DNA from: Salinisphaera sp040361255
GTDB lineage: Bacteria > Pseudomonadota > Gammaproteobacteria > Nevskiales > Salinisphaeraceae
Reading direction: 5' to 3'
NCBI RefSeq assembly: GCF_040361255.1
Contig: NZ_APNG01000011.1
Location: 92,431 to 156,430 of the forward strand
Length of the DNA stretch: 64,000 bases
Shown: positions 17,593 through 26,608 of the stretch, in pieces
Layout: every line of letters begins with the position of its first letter
Position numbering within the stretch: position 1 is the stretch's first letter
Made by a program: the position numbers and the translations under genes
Notes under the pieces: generated by a model
What the model was told of the DNA's origin: nothing
The model's database searches: none
What the model saw: the letters and a program-made list of their open reading frames with translations, nothing else

Positions 17593-18668
17593 AGCGCTAG
17601 CGTGTGTTGCGGGCTGTCCAAAAGCTTGGCAATGGGCGCAGGCACGCCGGGGCGCGCACTGTCGGCAAACCATTGCCGCGAAGAATCCATGATACGTGTC
17701 GCATGCCGGCTATGCACCCGCGTGGCATGAATGCGCAGCTGAAAATGGGTAAACGCATGCTCGATGGGCGCAAGTTCTGTGATGTGCTCGACCGCCAGCC
17801 CGAATTGCGCCTGACACTGCTCGGCGATATTGGCGTCGAGCGCTACCTCCGGCAGGCTCCAGAGCCCGCCCCAGATACCGCTTGGCGGGCGTTTTTCCAG
17901 CAGTACCCGATTGTCGGCATCGGTTATCACCAGCACCCGAGTTTCGCGTAGCGGGCGTTTGGCGCGTTTGCGCGGCGCCGGAATATGCGCCTGTCTGGCG
18001 CTGGCATAGGCCTGGCAGCGATCGGCCAGCGGGCAGCGCTCGCAGGCCGGCCGGGACCGGGTGCACAGGGTGGCGCCCAGGTCCATGATCGCCTGCGTGT
18101 AGTCGGTCACACGCGTCCGCGGCGTATAGCGTTCGGCCAGTTGCCAGAGCGGTTTTTCATAGGCGGCCGTGCCGGGCGTGGCTTCCAGCGCGGCCAGCCG
18201 CGCGATCACCCGCTTGGCGTTGCCATCGAGTATGGGCGCCCAGACACCAAACGCCTGGGCCGCGATTGCCCCGGCGGTGGAACGACCGATGCCGGGCAGG
18301 CGCATCAATGATTCGACATCCTGGGGGAATTCGCCGCCATGTTCGGCCACCACGGCCTGTGCGGCGACGTGCAGATTACGGGCACGCGCGTAATAGCCCA
18401 GCCCCGCCCAGTGCGCCATGACGTCGTCGCTGGGCGCGGCGGCGAGCGTGTGCACATCGGGAAAGCGCGCCATGAAGGCGTTGAAATAATCGATGACCGT
18501 GGCCACCTGGGTCTGCTGGAGCATGATCTCGGCCACCCACACGCGATAGGCGCTGCGCGGATGCTGCCACGGCAGATCGTGGCGGCCATGCACGTCGAAC
18601 CAGGCAAGCAGCGCATCGGCGATTGTGGCCGGCGCGCGCTCAGTCGCGGTCTGGGCGGTCGTTGTCAT
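17589..18668 (-). CDS. mutY: A/G-specific adenine glycosylase MutY
   Basis: A 359-aa base-excision enzyme that removes adenine mispaired with 8-oxoguanine. Visible are the catalytic-glutamate segment AEIMLQQTQV, the helix-hairpin-helix LPGIGRSTAGAI, the aspartate in ILDGNAKRV, the four [4Fe-4S] cysteines spaced C-x6-C-x2-C-x5-C (CTRSRPACERCPLADRC), and a C-terminal NUDIX-like 8-oxoG recognition domain. ATG 18668 is preferred to the TTG four codons upstream; it overlaps the end of the preceding gene by 29 nt. Confidence 0.95.
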   Translation of the reverse strand: MTTTAQTATERAPATIADALLAWFDVHGRHDLPWQHPRSAYRVWVAEIMLQQTQVATVIDYFNAFMARFPDVHTLAAAPSDDVMAHWAGLGYYARARNLHVAAQAVVAEHGGEFPQDVESLMRLPGIGRSTAGAIAAQAFGVWAPILDGNAKRVIARLAALEATPGTAAYEKPLWQLAERYTPRTRVTDYTQAIMDLGATLCTRSRPACERCPLADRCQAYASARQAHIPAPRKRAKRPLRETRVLVITDADNRVLLEKRPPSGIWGGLWSLPEVALDANIAEQCQAQFGLAVEHITELAPIEHAFTHFQLRIHATRVHSRHATRIMDSSRQWFADSARPGVPAPIAKLLDSPQHTLAL

Positions 18669-19254
18669 AATCGCTGGCAAGCCGTTCGATGGATTGGCCG
18701 GTCACGCGCGCCTGGCGGCGCAGTTCCCGGGCGATCAGATAGGGGCCGACCAGGGGCGGCACCCAGAAATCGGGGTCGATCTCGGCTTCGAAGACCAGCC
18801 GGGTCGCGCCGCTGTCTTCGCTGCTGAAACGCCAGTCTGCGTGACCGGACTTGAGATCACCCGCGCCGGGCACGACCTGCATCGAGATCGCGTCCGGCGG
18901 CGTTTGCTGATAGTGCATGACCTGTTCGATCTGCTTGCAGATCAGGGCCACGCACAGACGAATGGTCGAACGCAGCCGGTCGCCGGGCAGGCGCTTGCTT
19001 TCGATGATGCTCGGATTGAATTCGGGCAGGCGTTCGTAATCGCTGGCCGCACGAAAGGCCTGGCGCTGGGCGACCGCAAGCCGCATGTCGGCGGTAATCG
19101 TATAGCGCGTATCGGCGCGTTCGACCTGCATGCGTTCGATGGTCACCGCCGCCGCGCTCGCGCTCATACACAGCGCGAGCGCGGCCAGCACCAGGCACCT
19201 GCGTGCCCCGGCCTTACCGCTCGGAATCGTCGCTGCCTTGCGGCGCATCGGCAT
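18640..19254 (-). CDS. Secreted SRPBCC/START-like (polyketide cyclase-type) protein
   Basis: A protein of about 204 aa with a basic N-terminus and hydrophobic signal segment (CLVLAALALCMSASAAA), then a START-like ligand-binding fold: FRAASDYERLPEFNPSI and the later WRFSSEDSGATRLVFEAEIDPDFWVPPL. Such proteins bind hydrophobic ligands; no catalytic role can be read. Expected in the periplasm. The start is uncertain: ATG 19254 or 19248, or GTG 19191, which alone would not overlap the upstream AsmA gene. It overlaps mutY downstream. Confidence 0.7.
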   Translation of the reverse strand: MPMRRKAATIPSGKAGARRCLVLAALALCMSASAAAVTIERMQVERADTRYTITADMRLAVAQRQAFRAASDYERLPEFNPSIIESKRLPGDRLRSTIRLCVALICKQIEQVMHYQQTPPDAISMQVVPGAGDLKSGHADWRFSSEDSGATRLVFEAEIDPDFWVPPLVGPYLIARELRRQARVTGQSIERLASDYDNDRPDRD

Positions 19255-21493
19255 CCGATTGCGTACCGGCTTCGGCCTCGCTATCGGACTTGGCGGCTTT
19301 CTTGTTACCGCCAAACAGGCTGTTCAGGCCTTTTTCGATACGCGCGCGGGTGTCCTCGTCGACTTTCTTGCCGCGCTCTTCGAGCTTTTCGCGCACCTTG
19401 TCCTTGAGCTCGTCCTTTTCCTCGCGCAGGCGCTGTTCGGCCGCGCCGCGCAGCGCGCTTTTCACATCCAGGCTGTAGTTCGGCGACATCAGGTTGCCGG
19501 TGAGCTTGATCGGCACGCTCAAGCCCGCCAGTTCGCCGAGCTTGCCGGAGGCATTGTCGGGCACCTTGACCGCGACGGTGTAGTCGAGCGCGTTGTCGGC
19601 CAGGTCATAGCTGCCCGAACCGTCGGCCTCAAGTGCCGCGGTGGCCAGATTGAGATCCTTGCCGGCGAGCACGCCGTCGCTGACGTTGAACGACGCCGCG
19701 AAACGGTTGAATGGCGTTTTTTCTTCGCTGCCGACGCCATTGTCGACGTCCGCGCTCTTATCCCCGGCCAGCCGGGCACGTGCGCCAGCGATCACCTGGG
19801 CAAGATTGAAACCATTGAAGGCACCGTCGCGCAGGTCGAAACTGAAACGGCCATTGAGGGCGCGCTTCATCGAGGCCACCTGCTTGCCGGCACTGGTGAC
19901 ATCCACGCTCATATTGGCCAATGCCGAGACGCGGTCGGTATCGGCCACGTCTTCGAGCAGCGGCTGGAACTGCAAGCCGTTGAGATTGCCCTTGAGGGCA
20001 TAGCGCGGCGTATCCTTCGAGGCATCCACCCGGGCATTCACGCGCACGTTGCCATCGTAGAGATCGGCGGTGAGTGGCTCGATCGTCAGCACGCCGTCGC
20101 GTGCTGCGACTGTGAGTTCGGCCTGGGTGACCTCGATATTCGCGGCCGTCAACGAACCTGCGGAGAGCTGGCCGTTCAGGCGTAGATCCTTGAGCGCGGA
20201 CAGATCGATCTCGGCGGCTTTCTGTTTCTCGCCGCCGCCGGTTTCGGCTGGCTGTTCGCTTTTCGCCTGCTCGGCGCTGCCCGGCGGCAGATAATCGTCG
20301 ATATTGAGCTTGTCCAGATCGAGATCGAAGGTGAACGCCGGCCGCTCGAAATTCTCGACCGCAGCCGTGCCCTTGAGCGAGCTGTCGTCGAGGGTTGCCA
20401 GGATCTGCTTGAACTCGGCGCGCTGACCGTTGACATCGAACTGGGCATCGAAACCAGCCGACGACAACGCGCCGGATTTCTGCGTGGCCGGCGCGTCGAT
20501 GGCCAGCTCGTTCATGACCGCGCGCGGGTCGAAGCGTTTAACCGTGACCCGTCCGGCATAGGATGGCTTGTCGTTCAGACCTACGCCGTCGACACTGGCG
20601 GTGACGTTCAGACCCGCGCCCTGGAATGTCACCCCGGAGAGCTTGAGTCGGCCTTCCGCGGCATCGTATTCGCCGCTGCCGGACAGCGAGCCCTGCTGCT
20701 TGCCGTTGGGCACGGCCTCGCCAGTGGCCAGCACACTCAGGCTCAGATCGGAAAAGCGGTAGAACTGGTCGGCGATATTGGGCTCGACCCGCGAAACCAG
20801 ATTGAAGTCGGCTTTCAGATCCTGCGCGGGTGCGGCCAGATCGCCGGAGAACTCGAGACGAACCGGCTGACCGTCGACGAGCCGGCCGGTGGCCAGCCGC
20901 ACGCCGCTCAGACGATAGTCCGCACCCGTGGTGGCATCGCGCCAGGACACCGCAGCGTCCGAGATATCGATCGCGCCGATCTGTAGCGATTCCAGGGTAA
21001 AACCGCCCGGCGTACGCGTGCTGCGATCGACCTCGTCGGGGCTTTCGGTCTGCTCGGCCTGTTCGGCTTCGGCCTGGGTCTGACTCAGATGCTCGCTGAT
21101 ATCGGCCCAGTTGCTGCGCCCATCCGCATTGCGGGCCAGACGCAGGCGCAGGCCATTGAGACTGACCGTACCCACTTCGATATCGCGGGCGAGCAGTGGC
21201 AGCAGCTTGACGCTGATCTCGGCGGAGTTCATTTCGGCCATGGGCTTGTCGCCGAAGCCCTGGGCGTTGGCGACCTCGACCCGGCCGAGCTCCAGGCCCA
21301 ACCAGGGGAAGACCGACAGGCCGATATCGCCGCTGATATTCACTTCGCGGCCAATCTGGCGTTCGATCGCGGCGTTGATCTGCGGCTTGTAATCGTTGGG
21401 GTCGAAGATCAGCGGCAAGGTGATCATCGCGACCACGACCAACACGACGAGCACGCCCAACACGGCAAGCAGAATCCGGACAAAACGTTTCAT
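19214..21493 (-). CDS. AsmA-family protein
   Basis: A 759-aa protein anchored by one N-terminal membrane helix (about 4-29), followed by the AsmA signature segment LIFDPNDYKPQINAAIERQIGR and a long beta-rich periplasmic region with repeated strands. The tail is charged and helical (about 700-759, rich in Glu, Lys and Arg). AsmA-like proteins belong to the bridge-like lipid-transport superfamily linked to outer-membrane assembly and phospholipid movement. It starts at ATG 21493 and stands at the head of the asmA-START-mutY-yggX run on the minus strand. Confidence 0.88.
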   Translation of the reverse strand: MKRFVRILLAVLGVLVVLVVVAMITLPLIFDPNDYKPQINAAIERQIGREVNISGDIGLSVFPWLGLELGRVEVANAQGFGDKPMAEMNSAEISVKLLPLLARDIEVGTVSLNGLRLRLARNADGRSNWADISEHLSQTQAEAEQAEQTESPDEVDRSTRTPGGFTLESLQIGAIDISDAAVSWRDATTGADYRLSGVRLATGRLVDGQPVRLEFSGDLAAPAQDLKADFNLVSRVEPNIADQFYRFSDLSLSVLATGEAVPNGKQQGSLSGSGEYDAAEGRLKLSGVTFQGAGLNVTASVDGVGLNDKPSYAGRVTVKRFDPRAVMNELAIDAPATQKSGALSSAGFDAQFDVNGQRAEFKQILATLDDSSLKGTAAVENFERPAFTFDLDLDKLNIDDYLPPGSAEQAKSEQPAETGGGEKQKAAEIDLSALKDLRLNGQLSAGSLTAANIEVTQAELTVAARDGVLTIEPLTADLYDGNVRVNARVDASKDTPRYALKGNLNGLQFQPLLEDVADTDRVSALANMSVDVTSAGKQVASMKRALNGRFSFDLRDGAFNGFNLAQVIAGARARLAGDKSADVDNGVGSEEKTPFNRFAASFNVSDGVLAGKDLNLATAALEADGSGSYDLADNALDYTVAVKVPDNASGKLGELAGLSVPIKLTGNLMSPNYSLDVKSALRGAAEQRLREEKDELKDKVREKLEERGKKVDEDTRARIEKGLNSLFGGNKKAAKSDSEAEAGTQSDADAPQGSDDSER

Positions 21494-21706
21494 GCGGGCA
21501 AGGCCATACTGTAATTATCGAAGCGGCGCGCAATGCATCGCCGACCCGGCGGATGGACCACGCATACGCCGTGGCGTTCCTCGCGGACGATGGCGCCTTG
21601 GCTGCGTGCCGCGCAAGTCGCGTGCAACCGCGAGGCGCGTTATTCTAGCGCGTCTGGACAGGCGAGATCGCCTGTTCGCCACTCTCGAACGACGTCAGAC
21701 AACATC

Positions 21707-22705
21707 ATGCAGATCGAAGTCAATGGTGCCCCCACGCAATGCGCCGAGCACGCCACGCTCGCGCAGCTGGTCAGCGATCTGGGCTATGGCGAGCAACGCA
21801 TCGCGGTCGAACACAACGGCCAGATCGTGCCTCGCGAACGCTACCAACAGACGATGATCGCGCCCGGCGATACGCTGGAAATCGTGCATGCCATCGGCGG
21901 CGGTCAGGCGGTCGCCGAGTCCGACCAACTCACCATTGCCGGACGCAAGTTCGAATCGCGCCTGCTGGTGGGCACCGGCAAGTATGCCGATCTCGACCAG
22001 GCCGATGCCGCCATCCGCGCCTCGGGGGCCGAAATCGTCACCCTCGCGATCCGGCGCACGCCCGCGCTCAACGATCCCGAGGCGGCCAAGCGACGCAATC
22101 TGCTGGATATCATCCCGCCGGAAAAATACACCCTGCTGCCGAATACCGCCGGCTGCTACACCGCCCAGGACGCGGTGCGCACCTGTCGCATGGCCCGTGA
22201 ACTGCTCGACGGCCATAACCTGGTCAAGCTCGAGGTGCTCGGCGACAAGAAAACCCTCTATCCGGACATGAGCGAAACCCTGGTCGCCGCAAAACAGTTG
22301 GTCGACGACGGCTTCGAGGTCATGGTCTATACCAGCGACGATCCGATCGCCGCGCGCCGCCTGGAAGACATCGGCTGTGTCGCGATCATGCCGCTGGCCG
22401 GGCCGATCGGTTCGGGGCTGGGTATCCAGAACCGCTACAACGTGATCGAGATCGTCGAAAACGCGAACGTGCCCGTGCTCGTGGATGCGGGCGTGGGTAC
22501 GGCCTCGGACGCATCGATTGCCATGGAGATGGGTTGCGACGGCGTACTCATGAATTCGGCCATCGCCCATGCCAACAAACCGGTACTCATGGCCCAGTCC
22601 ATGCGCCATGCGGTCATTGCCGGGCGTATGGCCTTTCTGGCCGGGCGCATGCCGCGCCGACGCTATGCCTCGGCCTCTTCGCCGATGACCGACCTGCCGT
22701 TCTAG
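21707..22705 (+). CDS. thiG: ThiS-ThiG fusion: sulfur carrier and thiazole synthase
   Basis: One 332-aa chain joins a ThiS-like ubiquitin-fold domain (1-66) to a full thiazole synthase (about 75-325). ThiS has GDTLEIVHAIGGG, with the Gly-Gly at 64-66 now followed by linker instead of the C-terminus. ThiG shows the Schiff-base lysine K174 in LVKLEVLGDKKTLYPD and the phosphate-binding glycine loops PLAGPIGSGLGI and DAGVGTASDA. It makes the thiazole phosphate of thiamine from DXP, dehydroglycine and ThiS thiocarboxylate. ATG 21707 is chosen from the ThiS start; upstream open codons are not ThiS-like. No thi-box riboswitch was found in 21494-21706. trmB follows, as in related bacteria. Confidence 0.93.
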   Translation: MQIEVNGAPTQCAEHATLAQLVSDLGYGEQRIAVEHNGQIVPRERYQQTMIAPGDTLEIVHAIGGGQAVAESDQLTIAGRKFESRLLVGTGKYADLDQADAAIRASGAEIVTLAIRRTPALNDPEAAKRRNLLDIIPPEKYTLLPNTAGCYTAQDAVRTCRMARELLDGHNLVKLEVLGDKKTLYPDMSETLVAAKQLVDDGFEVMVYTSDDPIAARRLEDIGCVAIMPLAGPIGSGLGIQNRYNVIEIVENANVPVLVDAGVGTASDASIAMEMGCDGVLMNSAIAHANKPVLMAQSMRHAVIAGRMAFLAGRMPRRRYASASSPMTDLPF

Positions 22706-22772
22706 GGCGTGTCGTCATTCGCAGCTTGGTTCGATCGGGCGCGGCGCGCCGCATTTGCCAGGATGACATGAC

Positions 22773-23456
22773 GTGAACACGACGCACGAACGCCGTATCC
22801 GCAGCTTCGTACGCCGCGAAGGCCGTCTGACCAGCGGCCAACAGAAAAACCTCGACGTGCTCTGGCCGCGTTATGGGCTGACCATGCCCGATGCACCGGT
22901 CGACTGGGCACGGGAATTCGGCCGCGACGCACCGCGTACGCTGGAAATCGGCTTCGGCGCCGGCGAGGTACTGTCCGATCTGGCCGCACGTCACCCGGAC
23001 GAAGACTTCATCGGTATCGAGGTCTATCTCACCGGTGTGGGGCGGCTGCTCGGCGCGCTCGACGCCGCTGGCGCGACCAACGTACGCGTATTCAATCTCG
23101 ACGCAGTGGAGGTGTTGGCGGCCGGGTTTGCCGATGCCAGCCTCGATCAGGTGCTGCTCTACTTTCCCGACCCCTGGCCGAAGAAGCGCCACCACAAACG
23201 CCGGATCGTACAGCCCGGCTTCGCCAGCGAGATCGCGCGGGTGCTCAAACCGGGCGGCCTGTGGCGCCTGGCCACGGATTGGGCGAACTACGCCGAACAC
23301 ATGCGCGACGTGCTCGATGCCCACGAATCGTTCGAGAACGTCGGCGATCGCGACGGCTTCGTAAGCGATCCCCCGCGAACGGGAACGCGCTTCGAAGCGC
23401 GCGGCCTGCGCAAGGGACATGCCGTATTCGATATGGCGTACCGCCGCCTGCCCTGA
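22773..23456 (+). CDS. trmB: tRNA (guanine-46-N7)-methyltransferase TrmB
   Basis: A 227-aa SAM-dependent enzyme that methylates G46 in the variable loop of tRNAs. The SAM pocket appears as LEIGFGAGE (about 57-65), and the family hallmark YFPDPWPKKRHHKRR (about 130-144) is intact, as is the C-terminal PRTGTRFEARG. The start is GTG 22773, with AGGA about 10 nt upstream. It follows the thiazole synthase gene, a conserved arrangement. The 292-bp gap to the next gene shows nothing definite. Confidence 0.95.
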   Translation: MNTTHERRIRSFVRREGRLTSGQQKNLDVLWPRYGLTMPDAPVDWAREFGRDAPRTLEIGFGAGEVLSDLAARHPDEDFIGIEVYLTGVGRLLGALDAAGATNVRVFNLDAVEVLAAGFADASLDQVLLYFPDPWPKKRHHKRRIVQPGFASEIARVLKPGGLWRLATDWANYAEHMRDVLDAHESFENVGDRDGFVSDPPRTGTRFEARGLRKGHAVFDMAYRRLP

Positions 23457-23748
23457 CCACTTTCCCCGCGTCGAGCAGCACGCGTGCCGTCCGTTTTCGG
23501 GCTCACGCGCCCCGCGTCTGGCATCGCTTTTGCTAGCTTTAAAACCAGTTGCGCGAGCGCCGCGGGCATACCGACGTTGGCCGAATGGCGAGTAGCGCAG
23601 TGCGCGGGATGCCTGTACCGTCAATCAATGGCGCGGCAAGCCGCGCAGGCACAAGGCCCCGGTTCGCAACCGCTGTGCCCTGTGATTTGGGGGCAATCGG
23701 CCGGGCAGGTCAGGCCGACGATGGGAAAATGAAGACGAGGCAGCACAC

Positions 23749-24369
23749 ATGAGCGAAAACCCAACCGCTGAGGCCGGGCATCGCAATATCGTTCTATCGA
23801 TACTCAATGCGATCGACCAGGCATTCGGCTGGATCGAGCGCGTGGTGGTAGCGGGCAGCGTACTGATCATGGCTGCGCTGATGAGCGCGCATGTCGTCGG
23901 CAACCTGCTGTTCGACCGGGGTATTCCCGGCACCTACGAAGTCACCGAAATGCTCATCGTGGTCATGACCTTCGTCGGGGTCGGCTATGCCGCACGCTGT
24001 GCACGCCATATCAGCATGTCGGCCATTTACGATCAGCTCAGCGGCGGGCTGCGCAAGACCTTGCTGATCATCATCTGCCTGGGCACCGGCGCGCTGATGT
24101 TCTACTTCGCCTACAAATCCGCCCAGTACGACATGACGCTTTACGAACGCGGCCGTGCGAGCTCATCGCTGGGCGTGCCGCTATGGACGGTGAACCTAGC
24201 CCTGCCCATCGGCTTCACGCTGGCCGGCGTGCAGTACCTGCTGACCATCATTCGCAATCTGGTCAGCGACGATATCTATCGCTCCTTCAACGAGAAGGAA
24301 GAGTATTCCGACGTACCGCTGGACGACAGCGGCCAAACCCACGCAAGTGCCGAAAGACATGGCGTCTAA
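23749..24369 (+). CDS. dctQ: TRAP transporter small permease (DctQ)
   Basis: A 206-aa inner-membrane protein with four hydrophobic helices (starting near 37, 65, 105 and 148) and the family pattern RGIPGTYEVTEMLIVVMTFVG. It is the small membrane subunit of a tripartite sodium-driven uptake system. ATG 23749 has GAGG 10 nt upstream. The large permease follows 45 nt downstream; the binding protein is on the opposite strand further on. Confidence 0.92.
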   Translation: MSENPTAEAGHRNIVLSILNAIDQAFGWIERVVVAGSVLIMAALMSAHVVGNLLFDRGIPGTYEVTEMLIVVMTFVGVGYAARCARHISMSAIYDQLSGGLRKTLLIIICLGTGALMFYFAYKSAQYDMTLYERGRASSSLGVPLWTVNLALPIGFTLAGVQYLLTIIRNLVSDDIYRSFNEKEEYSDVPLDDSGQTHASAERHGV

Positions 24370-24414
24370 GCGTCGGCATTGGCCTGCAAGAAAAATGATG
24401 ACGGGGGATAGCGC

Positions 24415-25698
24415 ATGTTGATGTGGTTGGGTTTGCTGATGCTCGTGCTGTTGATGCTCGGGTTTCCCATGATGGTGCCGTTGGCCGCGGGCACGCTTTA
24501 CATGATGTTCACGGGCATGACGTTCTTCGGCCCTGACCAGGCCGTGAGCTGGATGATCAACGGCGTGGGCAGTTGGGTGCTGGCCGCGGTACCGATGTTC
24601 ATCTTTGCTGCCGATATTCTCACCAAGGGCCATACCGCCAATCGGCTGCTCGATCTGGTGGATGCCTTTACCCGCCATATGCGCGGCGGCTTGCCGATTA
24701 CCACCGCCGCCTCCTGCGCGTTATTCGGGGCCGTGTCCGGCTCCACCCAGGCCACGGTCGTGGCCATGGGCGGGCCCATGCGCCCGCGCCTGCTCGCCAA
24801 GGGCTATCCGGACAAGTTCGCCCTGGCGCTGATCATCAACGCCTCCGATATCGCCCTGCTGATTCCGCCGTCGATCGGTTTCATCGTCTACGGCGTGGTC
24901 ATGAAGACCTCGATCGGCGATCTGTTCCTCGCCGGCATCCTGCCGGGGCTGCTGATCCTGGGGATGTTCTCCGTCTACTGCTATATCGGCGCCATCATTC
25001 AGGACATCCCCGCCGAGCCCAAGGCCAGCTGGGGCGAGCGCTTTACCGCGCTGCGCAAGACCATTCTGCCGCTGGGCTTTCCGGTGCTGGTGGTCGGCGG
25101 TATCTACGGCGGCTATTTCAGCGCCGTGGAAGCCTCGGCCATCGCCGTGGCCTATGCGCTGGTGCTCGAAGTCATCATCTATCGCCAGGTTTCCATTCGC
25201 GATCTCGGCTCGCTGGCACTGTCGACGGGCATGATCACCGCAGTGGTGTTCATCCTGGTGGCGGTGGGCGCGGCGTTTTCGCAGACGCTGGGTACCGCCG
25301 GCGTGCCTGAACAGCTGCTCGGGCCGGCCATCGATGCCATCGGCGACAACAAGATTCTTGCCCTGCTGCTGATCGCGGCCGCGTTCTTCGTCGGCTGCAT
25401 GTTCGTCGATCCGATCGTGGTGATTCTGATCCTGGTGCCGATCTTCAAGCCGCTGGTGCAATCTGCCGGGCTCGATCCGGTGCATGTGGGTGTAATCGTC
25501 ACCCTGCAGGCCGCCATCGGCTCGGCCACGCCGCCCTTCGGCTGCGATATCTTTACCGCGATCGCGGTATTCCGTCGGCCCTATATGGACGTGATCCGCG
25601 GCACACCGCCGTTCATCGCCATCCTCATGCTGGCGACCTTCATTCTGATCCTGTTCCCGGAAATCTCGCTGTTCCTGCCCTCGATCGGCGGGCAATAG
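24415..25698 (+). CDS. dctM: TRAP transporter large permease (DctM)
   Basis: A 427-aa protein with about a dozen hydrophobic segments and DctM hallmarks: GFPMMVPLAAG near the start, FGAVSGSTQATVVAMG around 103-120, NASDIALLIPPSIGFIVYG, and the C-terminal ATPPFGCDIFTA. It is the sodium-coupled transport subunit that works with DctQ and a periplasmic binding protein. The substrate class (dicarboxylate, sugar acid, ectoine or other) cannot be decided from the permease alone. Confidence 0.93.
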   Translation: MLMWLGLLMLVLLMLGFPMMVPLAAGTLYMMFTGMTFFGPDQAVSWMINGVGSWVLAAVPMFIFAADILTKGHTANRLLDLVDAFTRHMRGGLPITTAASCALFGAVSGSTQATVVAMGGPMRPRLLAKGYPDKFALALIINASDIALLIPPSIGFIVYGVVMKTSIGDLFLAGILPGLLILGMFSVYCYIGAIIQDIPAEPKASWGERFTALRKTILPLGFPVLVVGGIYGGYFSAVEASAIAVAYALVLEVIIYRQVSIRDLGSLALSTGMITAVVFILVAVGAAFSQTLGTAGVPEQLLGPAIDAIGDNKILALLLIAAAFFVGCMFVDPIVVILILVPIFKPLVQSAGLDPVHVGVIVTLQAAIGSATPPFGCDIFTAIAVFRRPYMDVIRGTPPFIAILMLATFILILFPEISLFLPSIGGQ

Positions 25699-25736
25699 CG
25701 ACATGGGCAAACGCCGCCTACACGCAACGATGCGAC

Positions 25737-25919
25737 GTTATTAACCCGGCACACATAGATGAATTATCGGGTTAATAACGCGAGTGCGCCACAGCGTACT
25801 CGCCGCGGCCGACGGCCGCGAAGCTATTGAAAATCAAGGACGGACACGTGCCGGCCTTGATTTTCAATCGCGTTGAAAACGGCTGACAGCGTCAGCTGTT
25901 TGGGTGCCGGGTTAATAAT
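25737..25919. repeat. 183-bp element bounded by 16-bp inverted repeats with internal hairpins
   Basis: GTTATTAACCCGGCAC at 25737-25752 is the inverse of 25904-25919 in 15 of 16 positions. A third, partial copy (CGGGTTAATAAC, 25768-25779) makes a 12-bp hairpin with the left end. Inside lies another hairpin of 14 bp (ATTGAAAATCAAGG at 25826-25839 with 25855-25868) and a GCTGAC/GTCAGC stem at 25882-25896. Immediately outside, GCGCCCC/GGGGCGC (25921-25939) followed by ATTTTT looks like a terminator. The layout resembles a miniature inverted-repeat element or a compound transcription end; no transposase frame is present. Confidence 0.55.
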
Positions 25920-25965
25920 CGCGCCCCGTAAAGGGGCGCATTTTTGGTGCAAGAAAAACTTTAGC

Positions 25966-26428
25966 GTGTCCACACTTCGTTCGGCAGGGCAAGCCGATCT
26001 CGACGAGGTCATCCCCTGGATCGGCTCGGCGCAGCAGTGTCGGCATTGGGCGGGTCCGCGGGTGTCGTATCCGATCGACAAGACGAAGCTGGCCGAACAA
26101 ATTGAATGGGCCCATGCCTACCCTTTCTGTCTGGCCGATACGCAGGAATTGATTGGCTTCGGACAGCTTGTACCCAAATCGGAAAAGCCGTCTTCATTTC
26201 GCGCGCCTGATCGTCAAACCGGCGCATCGAGGCCATGGATACGGCCTAGAACTCGCATACTGGCTACTGCGCTGGGCCTTGGCCAGGCAGCCTGAAACGA
26301 TCTCGTTGAACGTATTCCGTGAAAACGAAGCAGCGATCGCGCTGTGTAGGCGCCTGGGTTTTGTGGAGGCATCACCCGCAGCCAGCGATCCCCGCTCGGA
26401 GGCGCTGCATATGCGCTACAAACGGTGA
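25966..26428 (+). pseudogene. Frameshifted GNAT acetyltransferase
   Basis: The N-terminal half (from GTG 25966, frame 1: VSTLRSAGQADLDEVIPWI through IGFGQLVPKSE) and the C-terminal half (frame 2: RLHFARLIVKPAHRGHGYG, then LCRRLGFVE) together make one GNAT domain, but the frame changes at about 26180-26190. An extra A in the AAAA run of GGAAAAGCC there would explain it. Either the gene is decayed or the assembly has a one-base error. The substrate is unknown. It sits between the TRAP permease genes and the opposing TRAP binding-protein gene. Confidence 0.75.
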
Positions 26429-26533
26429 GCTCCCCGGGGCTCGCGCACGTCCAACGGACGGCCGTCGCTACAACGCGGTCGTCAAGGAAACGGCGCCGCG
26501 TTCAGGAACCGCTCGCCCTGCCCCGGACATGAA

Positions 26534-26563
26534 AAAACCCGGGCAGCGGACTGCCCGGGTTTT
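26534..26563. terminator. Bidirectional intrinsic terminator
   Basis: AAAACCCGGGCAG (26534-26546) pairs perfectly with CTGCCCGGGTTTT (26551-26563) around a 4-nt loop, with A-rich and T-rich flanks suited to termination on both strands. It serves the minus-strand dctP gene, whose stop is 46 nt away, and the plus-strand GNAT remnant. Confidence 0.9.
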
Positions 26564-26608
26564 CATTATGACGCCCGATCAGGTCGACCGGGCAGGCGCA
26601 ACGAAGCC

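Noticed and set aside
21494..21706. Possible thiamine pyrophosphate riboswitch before the ThiS-ThiG gene
   Set aside because: The conserved thi-box segments (such as CTGAGA and the ACCTGATC-type core) are not present.
25737..25919. CRISPR-like repeat cluster
   Set aside because: Repeats are inverted, unevenly spaced and only two or three in number, with no spacers of regular length and no cas genes.
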